A DNA stretch of 64,000 nucleotides from Amycolatopsis sp. EV170708-02-1. Lineage in GTDB: Bacteria; Actinomycetota; Actinomycetes; Mycobacteriales; Pseudonocardiaceae. The translations under genes were made by a program, and so were the position numbers. Within the stretch, counting starts at the first letter, position 1; every line of letters starts with the position of its first letter. The notes under the pieces are model-generated. The model saw only the letters and a list, made by a program, of their open reading frames with translations. It did not search any database and was not told where the DNA came from. The DNA is taken from NCBI RefSeq assembly GCF_022479115.1, contig NZ_CP092497.1, positions 3,100,001 through 3,164,000 of the forward strand, written 5' to 3'. Of the stretch, positions 26,793 through 35,895 are shown one piece after another.

Positions 26793-27914
26793 ATGGCGGC
26801 ACGACGGTCGAGGATCGGCGCGATCGCCGCGTTGTGCTGCCTCGTGGCCGGTTGCGACGTCGCGATCGACGGTGCGGCGGGGATCTCGCCCGCCGAGCAA
26901 CAGCGGGTGGACCGGCGCACCGAGCAGCGTGGCGCCGTCGAAAGTGCGCTGAAGGCGCTTGAGCAAGCCCCAGCTGTTGTCTACAAGTCGACAATCAAGG
27001 ATGCGGCAGGCAAGCCCGCCGAACTGCAGTTCCGGATCACCCGCAACGGCAGCGCGCAGGGCGCGTTGCCGGTCGACGGCCAGTCCATCCAAGTCCTGGC
27101 CGCGGACAAGCAGCTGTACCTCTCGGCGACGCCGGAGTACTGGAAGGCGCACGGGCTCGGCAATAGCGAGCAGTACGGCACCAACTGGGTCCGCACGGAC
27201 GGCTCCGACCTGCCGGTGAACGCCGTCGAGGTGCTCAGCCCGCGCAAAGCCGCGTCGACACTGAGGACAGCGGTGTCCGCCATGGACCCGCTGACCGATC
27301 CGGTCCGGTCGAAGCTGCCTGACGGGACCGAGGTCTACGAGGTCGGCAGCGGGCTCGGGGCCCTGCGCGTGACCACCGCGGCGCCGCACCGCGTCGTGAG
27401 TTTCGCGCCTTCCCTTGTCGCCGCGGCGGGCGGTAAGACGCTCGGTGCCGAGATGCGGGTCGAACCGCTCGCCGGGGACGCGCTCAAGAAGCTCCAAACC
27501 GATCTGGACGGCGCGATCGGGGGAATCGGGCAGCCGTTCGACGCGCTCGCCCAAGTCAGTGTCAGCGTCGTCAACGACAAGCTGGATTGCACGGATTTCG
27601 TCGGAACCTGCCGGGCGACCATCGACGTCGCCAACACCGTCATCGGCGGCGTGAGCGGGACGCCCGTGCATCTCACGCTGACCGTCGATTTCACGGCGCA
27701 GTCCCTCGGCGCGCAGAGCTGCACGGCGGCCGCCGACGCGGCACCCGGCGCCACGACGAGCATGTCCTGCGAGGTCAAGTTCAAGCTGCCGAATCGGAAC
27801 GCCAGCTACCAGGTACAGGCGAAGCCGGCGGCACGCGGCGAGGTCCGGGCGGCGGTCGACGTCAACGCCGTCCGCGAGAAGCTCAAGTCCGAGTTCGCCG
27901 CGCTGGGCGGCTGA
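26793..27914 (+). CDS. Putative secreted lipoprotein, function unknown
   Basis: This 373-residue protein starts MAARRSRIGAIAALCCLVAG with lipobox LVAGC, so it is lipidated and exported. The mature part begins with ISPAEQQRVDRRTEQ and a helix, then LEQAPAVVYKSTIKDAAGKP, resembling the two-lobed LolA/LppX-like fold of actinobacterial lipoproteins. Four cysteines in the last third (DCTDF, TCRAT, QSCTAA, MSCEV) could form two disulfides. ATG 26793 was chosen because GGGGGCGG lies directly upstream. In M. tuberculosis the neighbour here is LpqT on the other strand, so orthology is uncertain. Confidence 0.75.
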   Translation: MAARRSRIGAIAALCCLVAGCDVAIDGAAGISPAEQQRVDRRTEQRGAVESALKALEQAPAVVYKSTIKDAAGKPAELQFRITRNGSAQGALPVDGQSIQVLAADKQLYLSATPEYWKAHGLGNSEQYGTNWVRTDGSDLPVNAVEVLSPRKAASTLRTAVSAMDPLTDPVRSKLPDGTEVYEVGSGLGALRVTTAAPHRVVSFAPSLVAAAGGKTLGAEMRVEPLAGDALKKLQTDLDGAIGGIGQPFDALAQVSVSVVNDKLDCTDFVGTCRATIDVANTVIGGVSGTPVHLTLTVDFTAQSLGAQSCTAAADAAPGATTSMSCEVKFKLPNRNASYQVQAKPAARGEVRAAVDVNAVREKLKSEFAALGG

Positions 27915-28010
27915 CCTGCACACTCACCCCGGGGTGCGTTGCATACGTTGAAGTAGCCGATCTTGCGTTCTTAGCATCGGCGTGGTCGCCGATGAAAAGG
28001 GAGAAACGCG

Positions 28011-28628
28011 ATGGCGAAGTTGGTTGTGTTCGGAGGAACCGGGTACGCGGGCGGAAAGATCGCCGAGGAGGCGCGCGGACGCGGTCACGAGGTGCTGGCG
28101 GTGTCGAGGAACGCGGAGGGCGAGGGGACCAGGGCGGGTTCGCTTTACGACGAGGCCTTCCTGGCCGACGTTGCCAAGGGTGCGGACGTCCTGGTCATCG
28201 CGGTTCACGGGCAGAGCGGCCTGCTCGAAGCGGTGCCCTCGATCGCCCAGGTCGCGAAGGACAACGGCGCGCGGATCGGGGTCGTCGGCGGGGCAGGCAG
28301 CCTGAACGTGGCCGAGGGTGGGCCGCGTTTGATCGACACCCCCGAGTTCCCGGACGAGTACAAGGGCGAGGCGGGTGCGCACGCCGAGGTGCTGGAAGCG
28401 TTCCGGAAGCTTCCCGAGGACGTCGACTGGTTCTACCTCAGCCCGGCCGCGGAGTTCGGCGCGTGGGCCGAGGGTGAGCGGACCGGCGAGTTCCGGCTCG
28501 GCGGAGACGTGCTCCTGACCGACGAGAACGGTGGATCGAAGATCAGCGGCGCCGACTACGCGATCGCGTTCGTCGACGAGATCGACAAGCCGGAGCGCCG
28601 CCGTCAGCGTTTCTGCGTCGCTTACTGA
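28011..28628 (+). CDS. NAD(P)-dependent short-chain-like oxidoreductase (NmrA/YwnB type)
   Basis: This 205-residue Rossmann protein starts MAKLVVFGGTGYAGGKIAEE, with the GGTGYAG dinucleotide-binding loop of atypical SDRs. It continues with HEVLAVSRNAEGEG and ADVLVIAVHGQSGLLEAVPS, and has the conserved DWFYLSPAAEFGAWAEGER of the YwnB group. It probably binds NAD(P)H; the substrate is unknown, and members often respond to redox or flavin state. Its stop overlaps the stop of the convergent luciferase-like gene by seven bases. GGGAGAAACGCG upstream of ATG 28011 serves as ribosome-binding site. Confidence 0.88.
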   Translation: MAKLVVFGGTGYAGGKIAEEARGRGHEVLAVSRNAEGEGTRAGSLYDEAFLADVAKGADVLVIAVHGQSGLLEAVPSIAQVAKDNGARIGVVGGAGSLNVAEGGPRLIDTPEFPDEYKGEAGAHAEVLEAFRKLPEDVDWFYLSPAAEFGAWAEGERTGEFRLGGDVLLTDENGGSKISGADYAIAFVDEIDKPERRRQRFCVAY

Positions 28629-29496
28629 CCGGACAGTTCCCGCACGACCGGCGCGAACGTTTCCATCATCGGCTCGAACACCGTGATGTAGGAGAAGCCG
28701 TATCGTTCGCGACGCTCCTGGAGTTGCCGGACGATCTCTGCGACGGTGCCGAAAAGCAACTGCGGTGTCTCGAGGAGAGTGTCGACGTCGAGGCCGTCCT
28801 CGTCTTTGACCTCTTCACGCCAGGCCGCGGCGGCCGCTCGCCGGTCGTCCGCGACGACGACCCGCTGGACGAGCACGTTCAGTTCGGGATTCCGGCCGTT
28901 CGCCCGCGACTGGAAGAAGGCGACGCGCTCGTCCATGCGTTCGGCGTCGTCGAGCTGGAAGGTTCCCGGTGCCTTTCCCGGTGCTTGACGAAGACCCGAG
29001 AAACCGGCGATGTCGGCTTCTCGGGCGGCGAGGGAGAGCACGCCGTCGCTGTTGCCCGCGAGGAGCAGCGGCGGGGGCGTGATCCCTTCGGCGGCGAACT
29101 GTTCACGCAGGTGGTCGAGGCCCTTGGCGAGGTACTCGATACGTTCCTTGGCCGGGGTCCACGGCAGGCCGGCGTCGTCGAATTCCGATTTCATGTGGCG
29201 GAGCCGAGGCCGAGGTCCAGCCGATCGCCGGTCATCTTCACCGTCGTGACGACGTCGCGCGCGAAGAGCGCGAAGTTGTAGAAGGGCACATTGGAGACGA
29301 GAGTGCCGACGCGGGGCCGTTGAGTCACCGCGGCGGCCATGGTCAGCGCCGGGAAAGGCGCGTTCCGTCCTGAGCCGAGATGATCCGGCACGGAGATGAC
29401 GTCGTATCCGAGGGTCTCGGCGCGGCGGCACTTCGCGACCCAGTTTTCGCGGTTCTCGGCGCCCCACAGGTTCACGCCGAATTTGAATTTCCCCAT
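28622..29496 (-). CDS. LLM-class F420-dependent oxidoreductase, interrupted by a -1 frameshift
   Basis: The luciferase-like monooxygenase fold is clear: MGKFKFGVNLWGAENRENWV, then AETLGYDVISVPDHLGSGRN, then PRVGTLVSNVPFYNFALFAR, then DRLDLGLGS. That frame stops at 29191, while the family continuation HMKSEFDDAGLPWTPAKERI and the C-terminal half lie in the next frame. One G seems missing at 29196-29202. Corrected length is about 291 residues, in line with the family that uses coenzyme F420. The substrate is unknown. It ends convergent with the NAD(P)-binding gene. Confidence 0.85.
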
Positions 29497-29559
29497 ATCG
29501 GAAACCTAGCGACGCGGGGAGGCCGGGCGCGCGCCGTTTCGCGAGGAGCCGAAAACGGA

Positions 29560-29614
29560 GCAGGGGACCTTTGCTCTCACTCTCCGAAAGAGAGTGGTAG
29601 CAAAGGTCCCCTGC
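29560..29614. terminator. Hairpin between the LLM gene and prs
   Basis: Arms of 24 bp (29560-29583 and 29591-29614) pair with two mismatches around CCGAAAG. It lies just after the prs stop on the minus strand and is the likely prs-glmU terminator. It shares an 18-nt arm sequence with the palindrome at 468-533. Confidence 0.75.
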
Positions 29615-29625
29615 TGCCTTGAAGA

Positions 29626-30606
29626 TCAGGCGTTGCCGTCGAAGAGGGACGTGACCGACCCGTCCTCGAAGACCTGCTGGATCGCCTGCGCCAGCAGCGG
29701 CGCGATGGACAGCACGGTCAGCCCGGGGAACCGCTTCTCCTCCGGGATCGGCAGCGTGTTGGTGACGATCACCTCGCGCGCCTTGCAGTTCGACAGCCGC
29801 TCGGTGGCGGGGTCGGACAGGATGCCGTGGGTCGAGGCGATGACCACGTCGGACGCGCCTTCGTCGAGCAGGGCCTCGGTGGCCTTCACGATCGTGCCGC
29901 CGGTGTCGATCATGTCGTCGATCAGCACGCACAGCTGACCGCGGACCTTGCCGACGACGCGGTTCGCGACGGCCTGGTTCGGCTTGTCCGGGTCGCGGGT
30001 CTTGTGGATGAAGGCGATCGGCCGGTCACCCAGCTGTGCCGCCCACTTCTCGGCGAGCCGCACCCGGCCCGAGTCCGGCGAGACGACGGTGATGTTCTCG
30101 TCGTGGTAGGTCTTGTTGATGTGCGCGGCCAGCACGTTCTGCGCGAGCAGGTGGTCGACGGGGCCGTCGAAGAAGCCCTGGATCTGCGCGGTGTGCAGGT
30201 CGACCGTCATGATCCGGTCGGCGCCGGCGGTCTTGAACAGGTCCGCGATCAGGCGCGCGGAGATCGGCTCGCGGCCCTTGTGCTTCTTGTCCTGCCGCGC
30301 GTACGGGTAGAACGGCATGATCACGGTGATCCGCTTGGCGCTCGCGCGCTTGAGGGCGTCCACCATGATCAGCTGCTCCATCACCCACTCGTTGATGGGC
30401 GCCGGGTGGCTCTGGATCACGAACGCGTCGGTCCCGCGCACCGATTCGTTGAACCGGACGAAGATCTCCCCGTTGGCGAAGTTGTGCGCGGTCTGCGGGA
30501 CGACCGACACGTTGAGGTGCTTGGCCACCTCTTCCGCGAGCTCCGGGTGGGCGCGCCCGGAAAACAGCATCAGGTTCTTCTTCGGTGTTCCGGACTTCGA
30601 GCTCAT
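29626..30606 (-). CDS. prs: Ribose-phosphate pyrophosphokinase
   Basis: This 326-residue class I PRPP synthase makes PRPP from ribose-5-phosphate and ATP for nucleotide, His and Trp synthesis. It has [20 protein letters not shown], the ATP loop [20 protein letters not shown], the metal site [35 protein letters not shown], and the PRPP loop [16 protein letters not shown]. Length is normal. Its ATG overlaps the glmU stop by four bases (ATGA), so glmU-prs are translationally coupled, the order found in mycobacteria. Confidence 0.97.
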   Translation of the reverse strand: MSSKSGTPKKNLMLFSGRAHPELAEEVAKHLNVSVVPQTAHNFANGEIFVRFNESVRGTDAFVIQSHPAPINEWVMEQLIMVDALKRASAKRITVIMPFYPYARQDKKHKGREPISARLIADLFKTAGADRIMTVDLHTAQIQGFFDGPVDHLLAQNVLAAHINKTYHDENITVVSPDSGRVRLAEKWAAQLGDRPIAFIHKTRDPDKPNQAVANRVVGKVRGQLCVLIDDMIDTGGTIVKATEALLDEGASDVVIASTHGILSDPATERLSNCKAREVIVTNTLPIPEEKRFPGLTVLSIAPLLAQAIQQVFEDGSVTSLFDGNA

Positions 30607-32089
30607 GCTGGCGACTCCCCGTCGTTTCCCTTATTCGAATCGGACACGGCGGTGGTGTCCTGCTTCGCGGCGGAAGCTGCTTCCGCCGCGGGTGTGCCCG
30701 GCCTGCGCCGGGACACCCAGTCTTCGATGTTGCGCTGCGGCCCGGTGGACACGGCGAGCGCGCCCGGGGGCACGTCTTGCCTGATCACGGTGCCTGCCCC
30801 ACTGTAGGCGCCGTCGCCGATGGTCACCGGGGCGACGAACGTGTTGTCCGCGCCGAGCCGCACATGGGAGCCGATCGTGGTGTGGTGCTTGTTCACGCCG
30901 TCGTAGTTCACGAAGACGCTGGAGCAGCCGATGTTGCTGTTGTCGCCGATGGTCGCGTCGCCGACGTAGGTCAGGTGCGGGACCTTCGTGCCGGCGCCGA
31001 TGTCGGCGTTCTTCGTCTCGACGAAAGCGCCGAGTTTGCCCTTGGTCCCCAGTTTGGAGCCGGGACGCAGGTAGGTGAACGGGCCGACCTTCACGCCGTC
31101 GCCCAGTTCCGAATCGGAACCGTGCGTCCGCACCACCGACGCGCCCGCGCCGACGGAGACGTTCTCCAGGGTGCTGTCCGGGCCGATCTGCGAGCCCTCG
31201 CCGACCGACGTCGAGCCCTTCAGCTGGACGCCGGGTTCGATGACGACGTCGCGCGACAAGGTCACGCCCGCGTCGATCCAGGTGCTCGCCGGGTCGACGA
31301 CGGTGACACCCGCCCGCTGCCAGCCGCGGACGATCCGGCGGTTCAGCTCGGCGCCGAGTACCGACAGCTGGACGCGGTCGTTGACGCCTTCGGTCACCCA
31401 CGGGTCGTCGATGACCAGCGCGCCGACGCCCTTGCCGTCGCCGCGGGCGATGCCGAGGACGTCGGTGAGGTAGAGCTCGCCCTGCGCGTTGTCGGTCGAA
31501 AGCTTCGAAAGCCCGTCGACCAGGACCGAGGCGTCGAAGGCGTAGACGCCGGAATTGATTTCGGCGATTTCGTGCTGTTCGGGGTGGCGTCCTTCTGCTC
31601 GACGATCGAGGTGACGACGCCGTTCTCGTCGCGGATGATCCGGCCGTATCCGGTCGGGTTCTCGACGACCGCGGTCAGCACGGTGACCGCGTTGCCCGTC
31701 GACGTGTGCTCGGCGACCAGGGAAGCGAGCGTTTCGGTGTCGAGCAGCGGGACGTCGCCGTAGCTGACGACGACGGTGCCGGTCAGCCCGGCGGGCAGCG
31801 CCGAGAGCGCGCACGAGACGGCGTGCCCGGTGCCCTTCTGCTCCTCCTGGACGGCCGTGACGACCTCGCGGCCGAGCGCCTCGCCGACCTTCGCCAGCCG
31901 GGCGCCGACCGAGTCGCGACCGTGGCCGATGACCACGACCAGGTGCTCCGGGTTCAGTCCCGCGGCGGCTCGCACCGCGTGCTCGACCAACGGGCGGCCG
32001 GCGATCGGGTGCAGCACCTTCGGGGTGGACGAGCGCATGCGGGTGCCCTCACCCGCGGCGAGGATCAACGTGCTCAGCGGGCCGGTCAC
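30603..32089 (-). CDS. glmU: Bifunctional GlcN-1-P acetyltransferase / GlcNAc-1-P uridyltransferase, with a -1 frameshift
   Basis: This enzyme supplies UDP-GlcNAc for peptidoglycan. The uridyltransferase half has [20 protein letters not shown] and [19 protein letters not shown]. The acetyltransferase half is a left-handed beta-helix with hexapeptide turns ([20 protein letters not shown]) and ends in a Ser/Ala tail. The N-terminal frame reads into nonsense after [10 protein letters not shown], and [20 protein letters not shown] is in the next frame. One base is missing at the GGGG run 31581-31584. Corrected length is about 495 residues. GlmU is normally essential, so a base-call error is the simplest explanation. 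Confidence 0.95.
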
Positions 32090-32133
32090 GGCACTCCCAA
32101 CATTTCACCAACGGTGGTTGTCGGGCATTGATC

Positions 32134-33882
32134 CTACGTGGGCTGCTCGGCGTCCCACGCGGGGTCGGTCGGAGCATCCTCGCCGGGCCATCCGGTCGCC
32201 GGATCGATGGCCATCGAGTTCACCGACGAAACCTGGTTCCCGCCGCCGCGTTTCGCCTGGTACATGGCCGCATCGGCACGCGCGAGGACCTGCTCGGCCC
32301 GTTCCTGCGGGCGGAGCGAGACGAGGCCGACGGAGAGCGTGACGCCGTGCGAAAGATGGTGCGGCAGAGATGCGACGGCATTCACAGAACGACCCAGCGC
32401 CTGCTTCGCCGCGGACGCCGGAGCCCCAGGTAGAAGCACGATGAACTCGTCTCCGCCGTAGCGGGCGACGACGTCGTCGCCGCGCAGGGCGTCGCGCAGC
32501 GTGCTCGCGATGACACGGAGCACGTTGTCGCCTTCGGCGTGCGACTGCTTGTCGTTGACGTCCTTGAAGCCGTCGAGGTCGACCAGCGCCACCGCGAGCG
32601 GCTGGGCGTCGGCGGACGACGCCAGTGAACGCAGCTTTTCGTCGAGCGCGCGCCGGTTCGGCAGCCCGGTGAGCGGGTCCTGCAGCGCCTGCTGGGTGAT
32701 GGCGCCGTGCTCGGCGGAGAGCCGCTCGTGCTCCCGCCGCGCGTTGAGCGTGGCGATCTGCGATTCCCGCAGCGACCACATCTCCGTTTCCAGGATGGTC
32801 GCGTAGTCGATCAGCGACTGGCTCGCCCCGGACGCGTAGTCCGGCGTGGTGTCGAGCCTGGCCAGCTCGCGGGCGAGGTTCAACCGCATCGACGGCAGCG
32901 AGCCCTCTTCGTTGTCCTCACGGACCTCTTTGAGCACCTGCAGCGCGTCCTCGCGGCGGCCGTCGTTGTCCAGGCAGCGGGCCAGCGCGATGGCGATGAT
33001 CTCGCGTTCGTGCGGGAACACCAGTTCCGGATGCAGCAACGCGGTCAGCCGCTCGATATGCGACGAATCGGGCGACGCCAGCGCGGCCGCGGCGGCGAGC
33101 ACGCCGACCTGGTCGATCGCGGGCACCCCCGCCTTGCGCGGGAACAGCGACTCGGTGAACGGGCCTTCGGCGGCCTGGGCCATCGACGCGGCGGTGCGGA
33201 ACTTGTCGGCTCCCTCGTCGTACCGCTCGATGCGTTCGAGGCGCAGGCCCCAGCCCAGCAGCATCTTGACCCGGTTGATCAGCTGGAGCGCGATCTCGTG
33301 CGGGCTCGCGCTGTCGCGGATCGCCTGCGCGGCGCGGGCGATGGCCTCCTCGGCCGCCTCGTACACACCCAGCTGGTTCAGCACCAGCCAGCAGTCGACC
33401 AGGGTCGTGGACAGCATCCGGTCCCAGTTGCGCCTGCCGATCTGACGGTCCGGGACCGCGGAATCGTCGAGGATGGCCAGCGCCCTGGCGATCTCGGTGA
33501 GGGCGGCGTCCTCCTGTTTGGCGATCACCAGCCGTCGGCCGCGCATGGCGTGCGCGTCGGCCCGCATCAGCGCGAGACCGTGCCGCCGGGTGTGCGCGAG
33601 CATCTCGTCGAGCCTGGGTTCGGCTTCGGCGGCGAGACCGCGGGTGACCAGCCTGGCCGCCGCGGAGTAGCGCAGCAGCTGGGCGACCAGCAGGGGTTCG
33701 CCGCGGCGCTGCGTCTCGTCGAGGAGTTCGTCGAGGCTGGTGATGATGTCCAGCTGTTCGGCGAAGGTGACGCGCTGGATGGCCGCACCGAGTTCGCGCG
33801 CGCGACCGTAAAGCCAGGCGTCGGACATCTCCGCAAGCGCCGGCCGCCTGCCACTGGTCGTCGCGTCCTCGGTCAGCCGCAC
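32134..33882 (-). CDS. Diguanylate cyclase with N-terminal helical-repeat domain
   Basis: Of 582 residues, the first 400 are alpha-helical TPR-like repeats with no membrane segment (AEPRLDEMLAHTRRHGLALM, then REDALQVLKEVREDNEEGSL). A GGDEF domain follows from about residue 405: DPLTGLPNRRALDEKL, ALVDLDGFKDVNDKQSHAEG, then ARYGGDEFIVLLPG. The active-site GGDEF is intact. An RxxD inhibitory site (RGDD) lies five residues before it, so product inhibition by c-di-GMP is expected. It is cytoplasmic, and the repeats probably sense a partner protein. It lies 44 bp upstream of glmU on the same strand. Confidence 0.93.
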   Translation of the reverse strand: MRLTEDATTSGRRPALAEMSDAWLYGRARELGAAIQRVTFAEQLDIITSLDELLDETQRRGEPLLVAQLLRYSAAARLVTRGLAAEAEPRLDEMLAHTRRHGLALMRADAHAMRGRRLVIAKQEDAALTEIARALAILDDSAVPDRQIGRRNWDRMLSTTLVDCWLVLNQLGVYEAAEEAIARAAQAIRDSASPHEIALQLINRVKMLLGWGLRLERIERYDEGADKFRTAASMAQAAEGPFTESLFPRKAGVPAIDQVGVLAAAAALASPDSSHIERLTALLHPELVFPHEREIIAIALARCLDNDGRREDALQVLKEVREDNEEGSLPSMRLNLARELARLDTTPDYASGASQSLIDYATILETEMWSLRESQIATLNARREHERLSAEHGAITQQALQDPLTGLPNRRALDEKLRSLASSADAQPLAVALVDLDGFKDVNDKQSHAEGDNVLRVIASTLRDALRGDDVVARYGGDEFIVLLPGAPASAAKQALGRSVNAVASLPHHLSHGVTLSVGLVSLRPQERAEQVLARADAAMYQAKRGGGNQVSSVNSMAIDPATGWPGEDAPTDPAWDAEQPT

Positions 33883-33924
33883 ACACCCCCACCGTTGGAA
33901 ACGCCGCTGGTCATCTGTTCGTCT

Positions 33925-33996
33925 GCTCCGCCGCCAGGATTCGAACCTGAACTGTCAGAACCAAAATCTGAAGTGCTGCCGATTACACTACGGCGG
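33925..33996 (-). tRNA. tRNA-Gln(TTG)
   Basis: The 72-nt cloverleaf has acceptor arms TCCGCCG and CGGCGGA, a D-arm with GTGTAATCGGCAGCAC, anticodon loop TTTTGGT with anticodon TTG reading CAA, and a T-arm with GGTTCGAATCC. The 3' CCA is not encoded. It lies upstream of the GGDEF gene. Confidence 0.96.
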
Positions 33997-34094
33997 ATCG
34001 ATCCTGGTCAGGATAGCCATGTCGGGGACGTCCACGTACGCCCGGGGGTGGCCTCACCGTCGCGGGCACTCCACAGGGGACGAAACCTCCTGTA

Positions 34095-34130
34095 CCGTAA
34101 CTTACGGCATCGTAGGTAAGGTCACCCTTA
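34095..34130. promoter_or_regulatory. Palindromes upstream of the desaturase gene; possible fatty-acid and iron-regulator sites
   Basis: CCGTAACTTACGG at 34095-34107 is a perfect 13-bp palindrome. It is followed by TAGGTAAGGTCACCCTTA (34113-34130), which agrees at 12-13 of 19 positions with the IdeR/DtxR iron-box consensus and contains the inverted repeat TAAGG-TCAC-CCTTA. They end 40 bp before the desaturase ATG. Which protein binds is inference. Confidence 0.5.
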
Positions 34131-34170
34131 GGGAAACCCTCGGGGTTGCGCGTAGAAAAGAAGTGACTGC

Positions 34171-35121
34171 ATGACGGCTACCCTCGACCGTTCCCAGAAG
34201 CCCGCGAAGGGCCCCAAACCGGTAATCGACGGACACCGATCGAGCGCGGTGCAGCTCTCGGTCTACCTCGGGGTCATCTTCCCGCTCGCCGCGCTGCTCG
34301 CGGCCGTCCCGTTCGCCTGGGGCTGGGGACTGACCTGGGTCGACGTCGGCCTGTTCGTGGTCTTCTACGCGATCAGCGGCCTCGGGATCACCGTCTCCTA
34401 TCACCGCTACTTCACGCACGGCTCGTTCAAGGCCAAGCCGTGGCTGCGCGTCGCGATGGCGATCGCCGGCAGCATGGCCGTCCAGGGCCCCGTCATCACC
34501 TGGGTCGCCGACCACCGGCGCCACCACGCCTTCTCCGACCGCGACGGCGACCCGCATTCGCCGTGGCTGTTCGGGACCACGCCGCTCGCCATCGCCAAGG
34601 GGTTCTGGCACGCGCACATGGGCTGGCTGTTCGACCGCGACCAGAGCAACGCCGAGCGGTTCGCGCCGGATCTGCTGAAGGACCGCGCCATCAAGAAGGT
34701 CGACGACCTGTTCTGGCTGTGGAGCCTGCTCACCCTGGTGCTGCCCGCGATCCTGGGCGGACTGATCACCTGGTCGTTCTGGGGCGCGGTGACCGCGTTC
34801 TTCTGGGCCGGGCTGGTGCGGGTCTGCGTGCTGCACCACGTGACCTGGTCGGTCAACTCGGTCTGCCACATGATCGGCGAGCGCCCGTTCGCGGCCCGCG
34901 ACAAATCGGCCAACTTCTGGCCGCTGGCGATCTTCTCCTTCGGCGAGTCGTGGCACAACCTGCACCACGCCGACCCGACCTCGGCGCGGCACGGGGTGCA
35001 GCGCGGCCAGATCGACATCTCCGCCCGGCTGATTTGGCTCTTCGAGAAGTTCGGCTGGGCCTACGACGTGCGCTGGCCGACCCCGCAGCGCCTCGCGCGT
35101 ATCGCCACTGAAAGCAAATAG
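34171..35121 (+). CDS. Membrane fatty-acyl-CoA delta-9 desaturase
   Basis: This 316-residue non-heme diiron desaturase introduces a double bond into saturated acyl-CoA using O2. The three histidine boxes are intact: HRYFTHGSFKAK (HxxxxH, about residue 77), VADHRRHHAFSD (HxxHH) and ESWHNLHHADPT (HxxHH). Four main membrane segments are seen, the first YLGVIFPLAALLAAVPFAWG. ATG 34171 follows GAAAAGAAG. The TetR gene 23 bp downstream on the same strand is probably co-transcribed. Electron donors (ferredoxin and reductase) are not in the window. Confidence 0.94.
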   Translation: MTATLDRSQKPAKGPKPVIDGHRSSAVQLSVYLGVIFPLAALLAAVPFAWGWGLTWVDVGLFVVFYAISGLGITVSYHRYFTHGSFKAKPWLRVAMAIAGSMAVQGPVITWVADHRRHHAFSDRDGDPHSPWLFGTTPLAIAKGFWHAHMGWLFDRDQSNAERFAPDLLKDRAIKKVDDLFWLWSLLTLVLPAILGGLITWSFWGAVTAFFWAGLVRVCVLHHVTWSVNSVCHMIGERPFAARDKSANFWPLAIFSFGESWHNLHHADPTSARHGVQRGQIDISARLIWLFEKFGWAYDVRWPTPQRLARIATESK

Positions 35122-35144
35122 CGAGGTCGCGTTAGTCTTCTGCG

Positions 35145-35813
35145 ATGGCGGGGAGAAGGCGGACCAAACGTGAAGCGGTCACCGGGGCGCGTCCTGTCGC
35201 TCCGGTGGCCAGGGTGCGGATGACGGGGAGTGAGCGCAGGCAGCAGCTGCTCAACGTCGCCAGGGCCCTTTTCGCGGAGAAGGGTTTCGAAGGAACGTCC
35301 ATCGAGGAGATCGCGCACCGCGCGAACGTCTCCAAACCGGTGGTGTACGAGCACTTCGGCGGCAAGGAAGGCATCTACGCCGTCGTCGTCGACCGCGAGA
35401 CCCAGCTGCTGCTCGACCGGATGGTGTCCACCCTCCACGGTGGACACCCGAGGGTGATGCTGGAGCAGGCGGCGATCGCGTTGCTCTCCTACGTCGAAGA
35501 CTCGCACGACGGCTTCCGCATCCTGGTGCGGGATTCGCCCGTCGCGAGTTCGACGGGCACGTTCTCGACGGTGCTGAACGACATCGCCAGCCAGGTCGAG
35601 CACATCCTCGCGCAGCAGTTCGCCGCGCGCGGCTACGACGAGAAGCTGGCCGCGCTGTACGCGCAGGCGCTCGTCGGGATGGTGGCGCTCACCGGGCAGT
35701 GGTGGCTCGACGCCCGGAAGCCGAAACGCGACGAGGTCGCCGCGCATCTGGTCAACCTGGCCTGGAACGGTCTGTCCAATTTGGAGCACAAGCCCAAACT
35801 GCGGCTGCACTGA
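35145..35813 (+). CDS. TetR-family regulator (Rv1019-like position)
   Basis: This 222-residue regulator has an N-terminal basic extension of about 25 residues and the TetR DNA-binding domain RRQQLLNVARALFAEKGFEG, then SIEEIAHRANVSKPVVYEHF. The ligand domain has VEDSHDGFRILVRDSPVASS and MVALTGQWWLDARKPKRDEV. Position between glmU and mfd matches mycobacterial Rv1019. It follows the desaturase directly, so control of desaturase or lipid genes is a reasonable inference, possibly through the CCGTAACTTACGG palindrome. Confidence 0.9.
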   Translation: MAGRRRTKREAVTGARPVAPVARVRMTGSERRQQLLNVARALFAEKGFEGTSIEEIAHRANVSKPVVYEHFGGKEGIYAVVVDRETQLLLDRMVSTLHGGHPRVMLEQAAIALLSYVEDSHDGFRILVRDSPVASSTGTFSTVLNDIASQVEHILAQQFAARGYDEKLAALYAQALVGMVALTGQWWLDARKPKRDEVAAHLVNLAWNGLSNLEHKPKLRLH

Positions 35814-35895
35814 GACCTGCGTCGCGCGGCCGTAACGTTTCCCGGGCGATGAGCGCTAGGCCCCCCATAGAGATCATCCAGCTGGGGGAAGCACC

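Noticed and set aside
30603..32089. glmU as a true pseudogene
   Set aside because: Both halves keep all motifs, the break is one base in a GGGG run, and the gene is normally essential with no second copy visible here.
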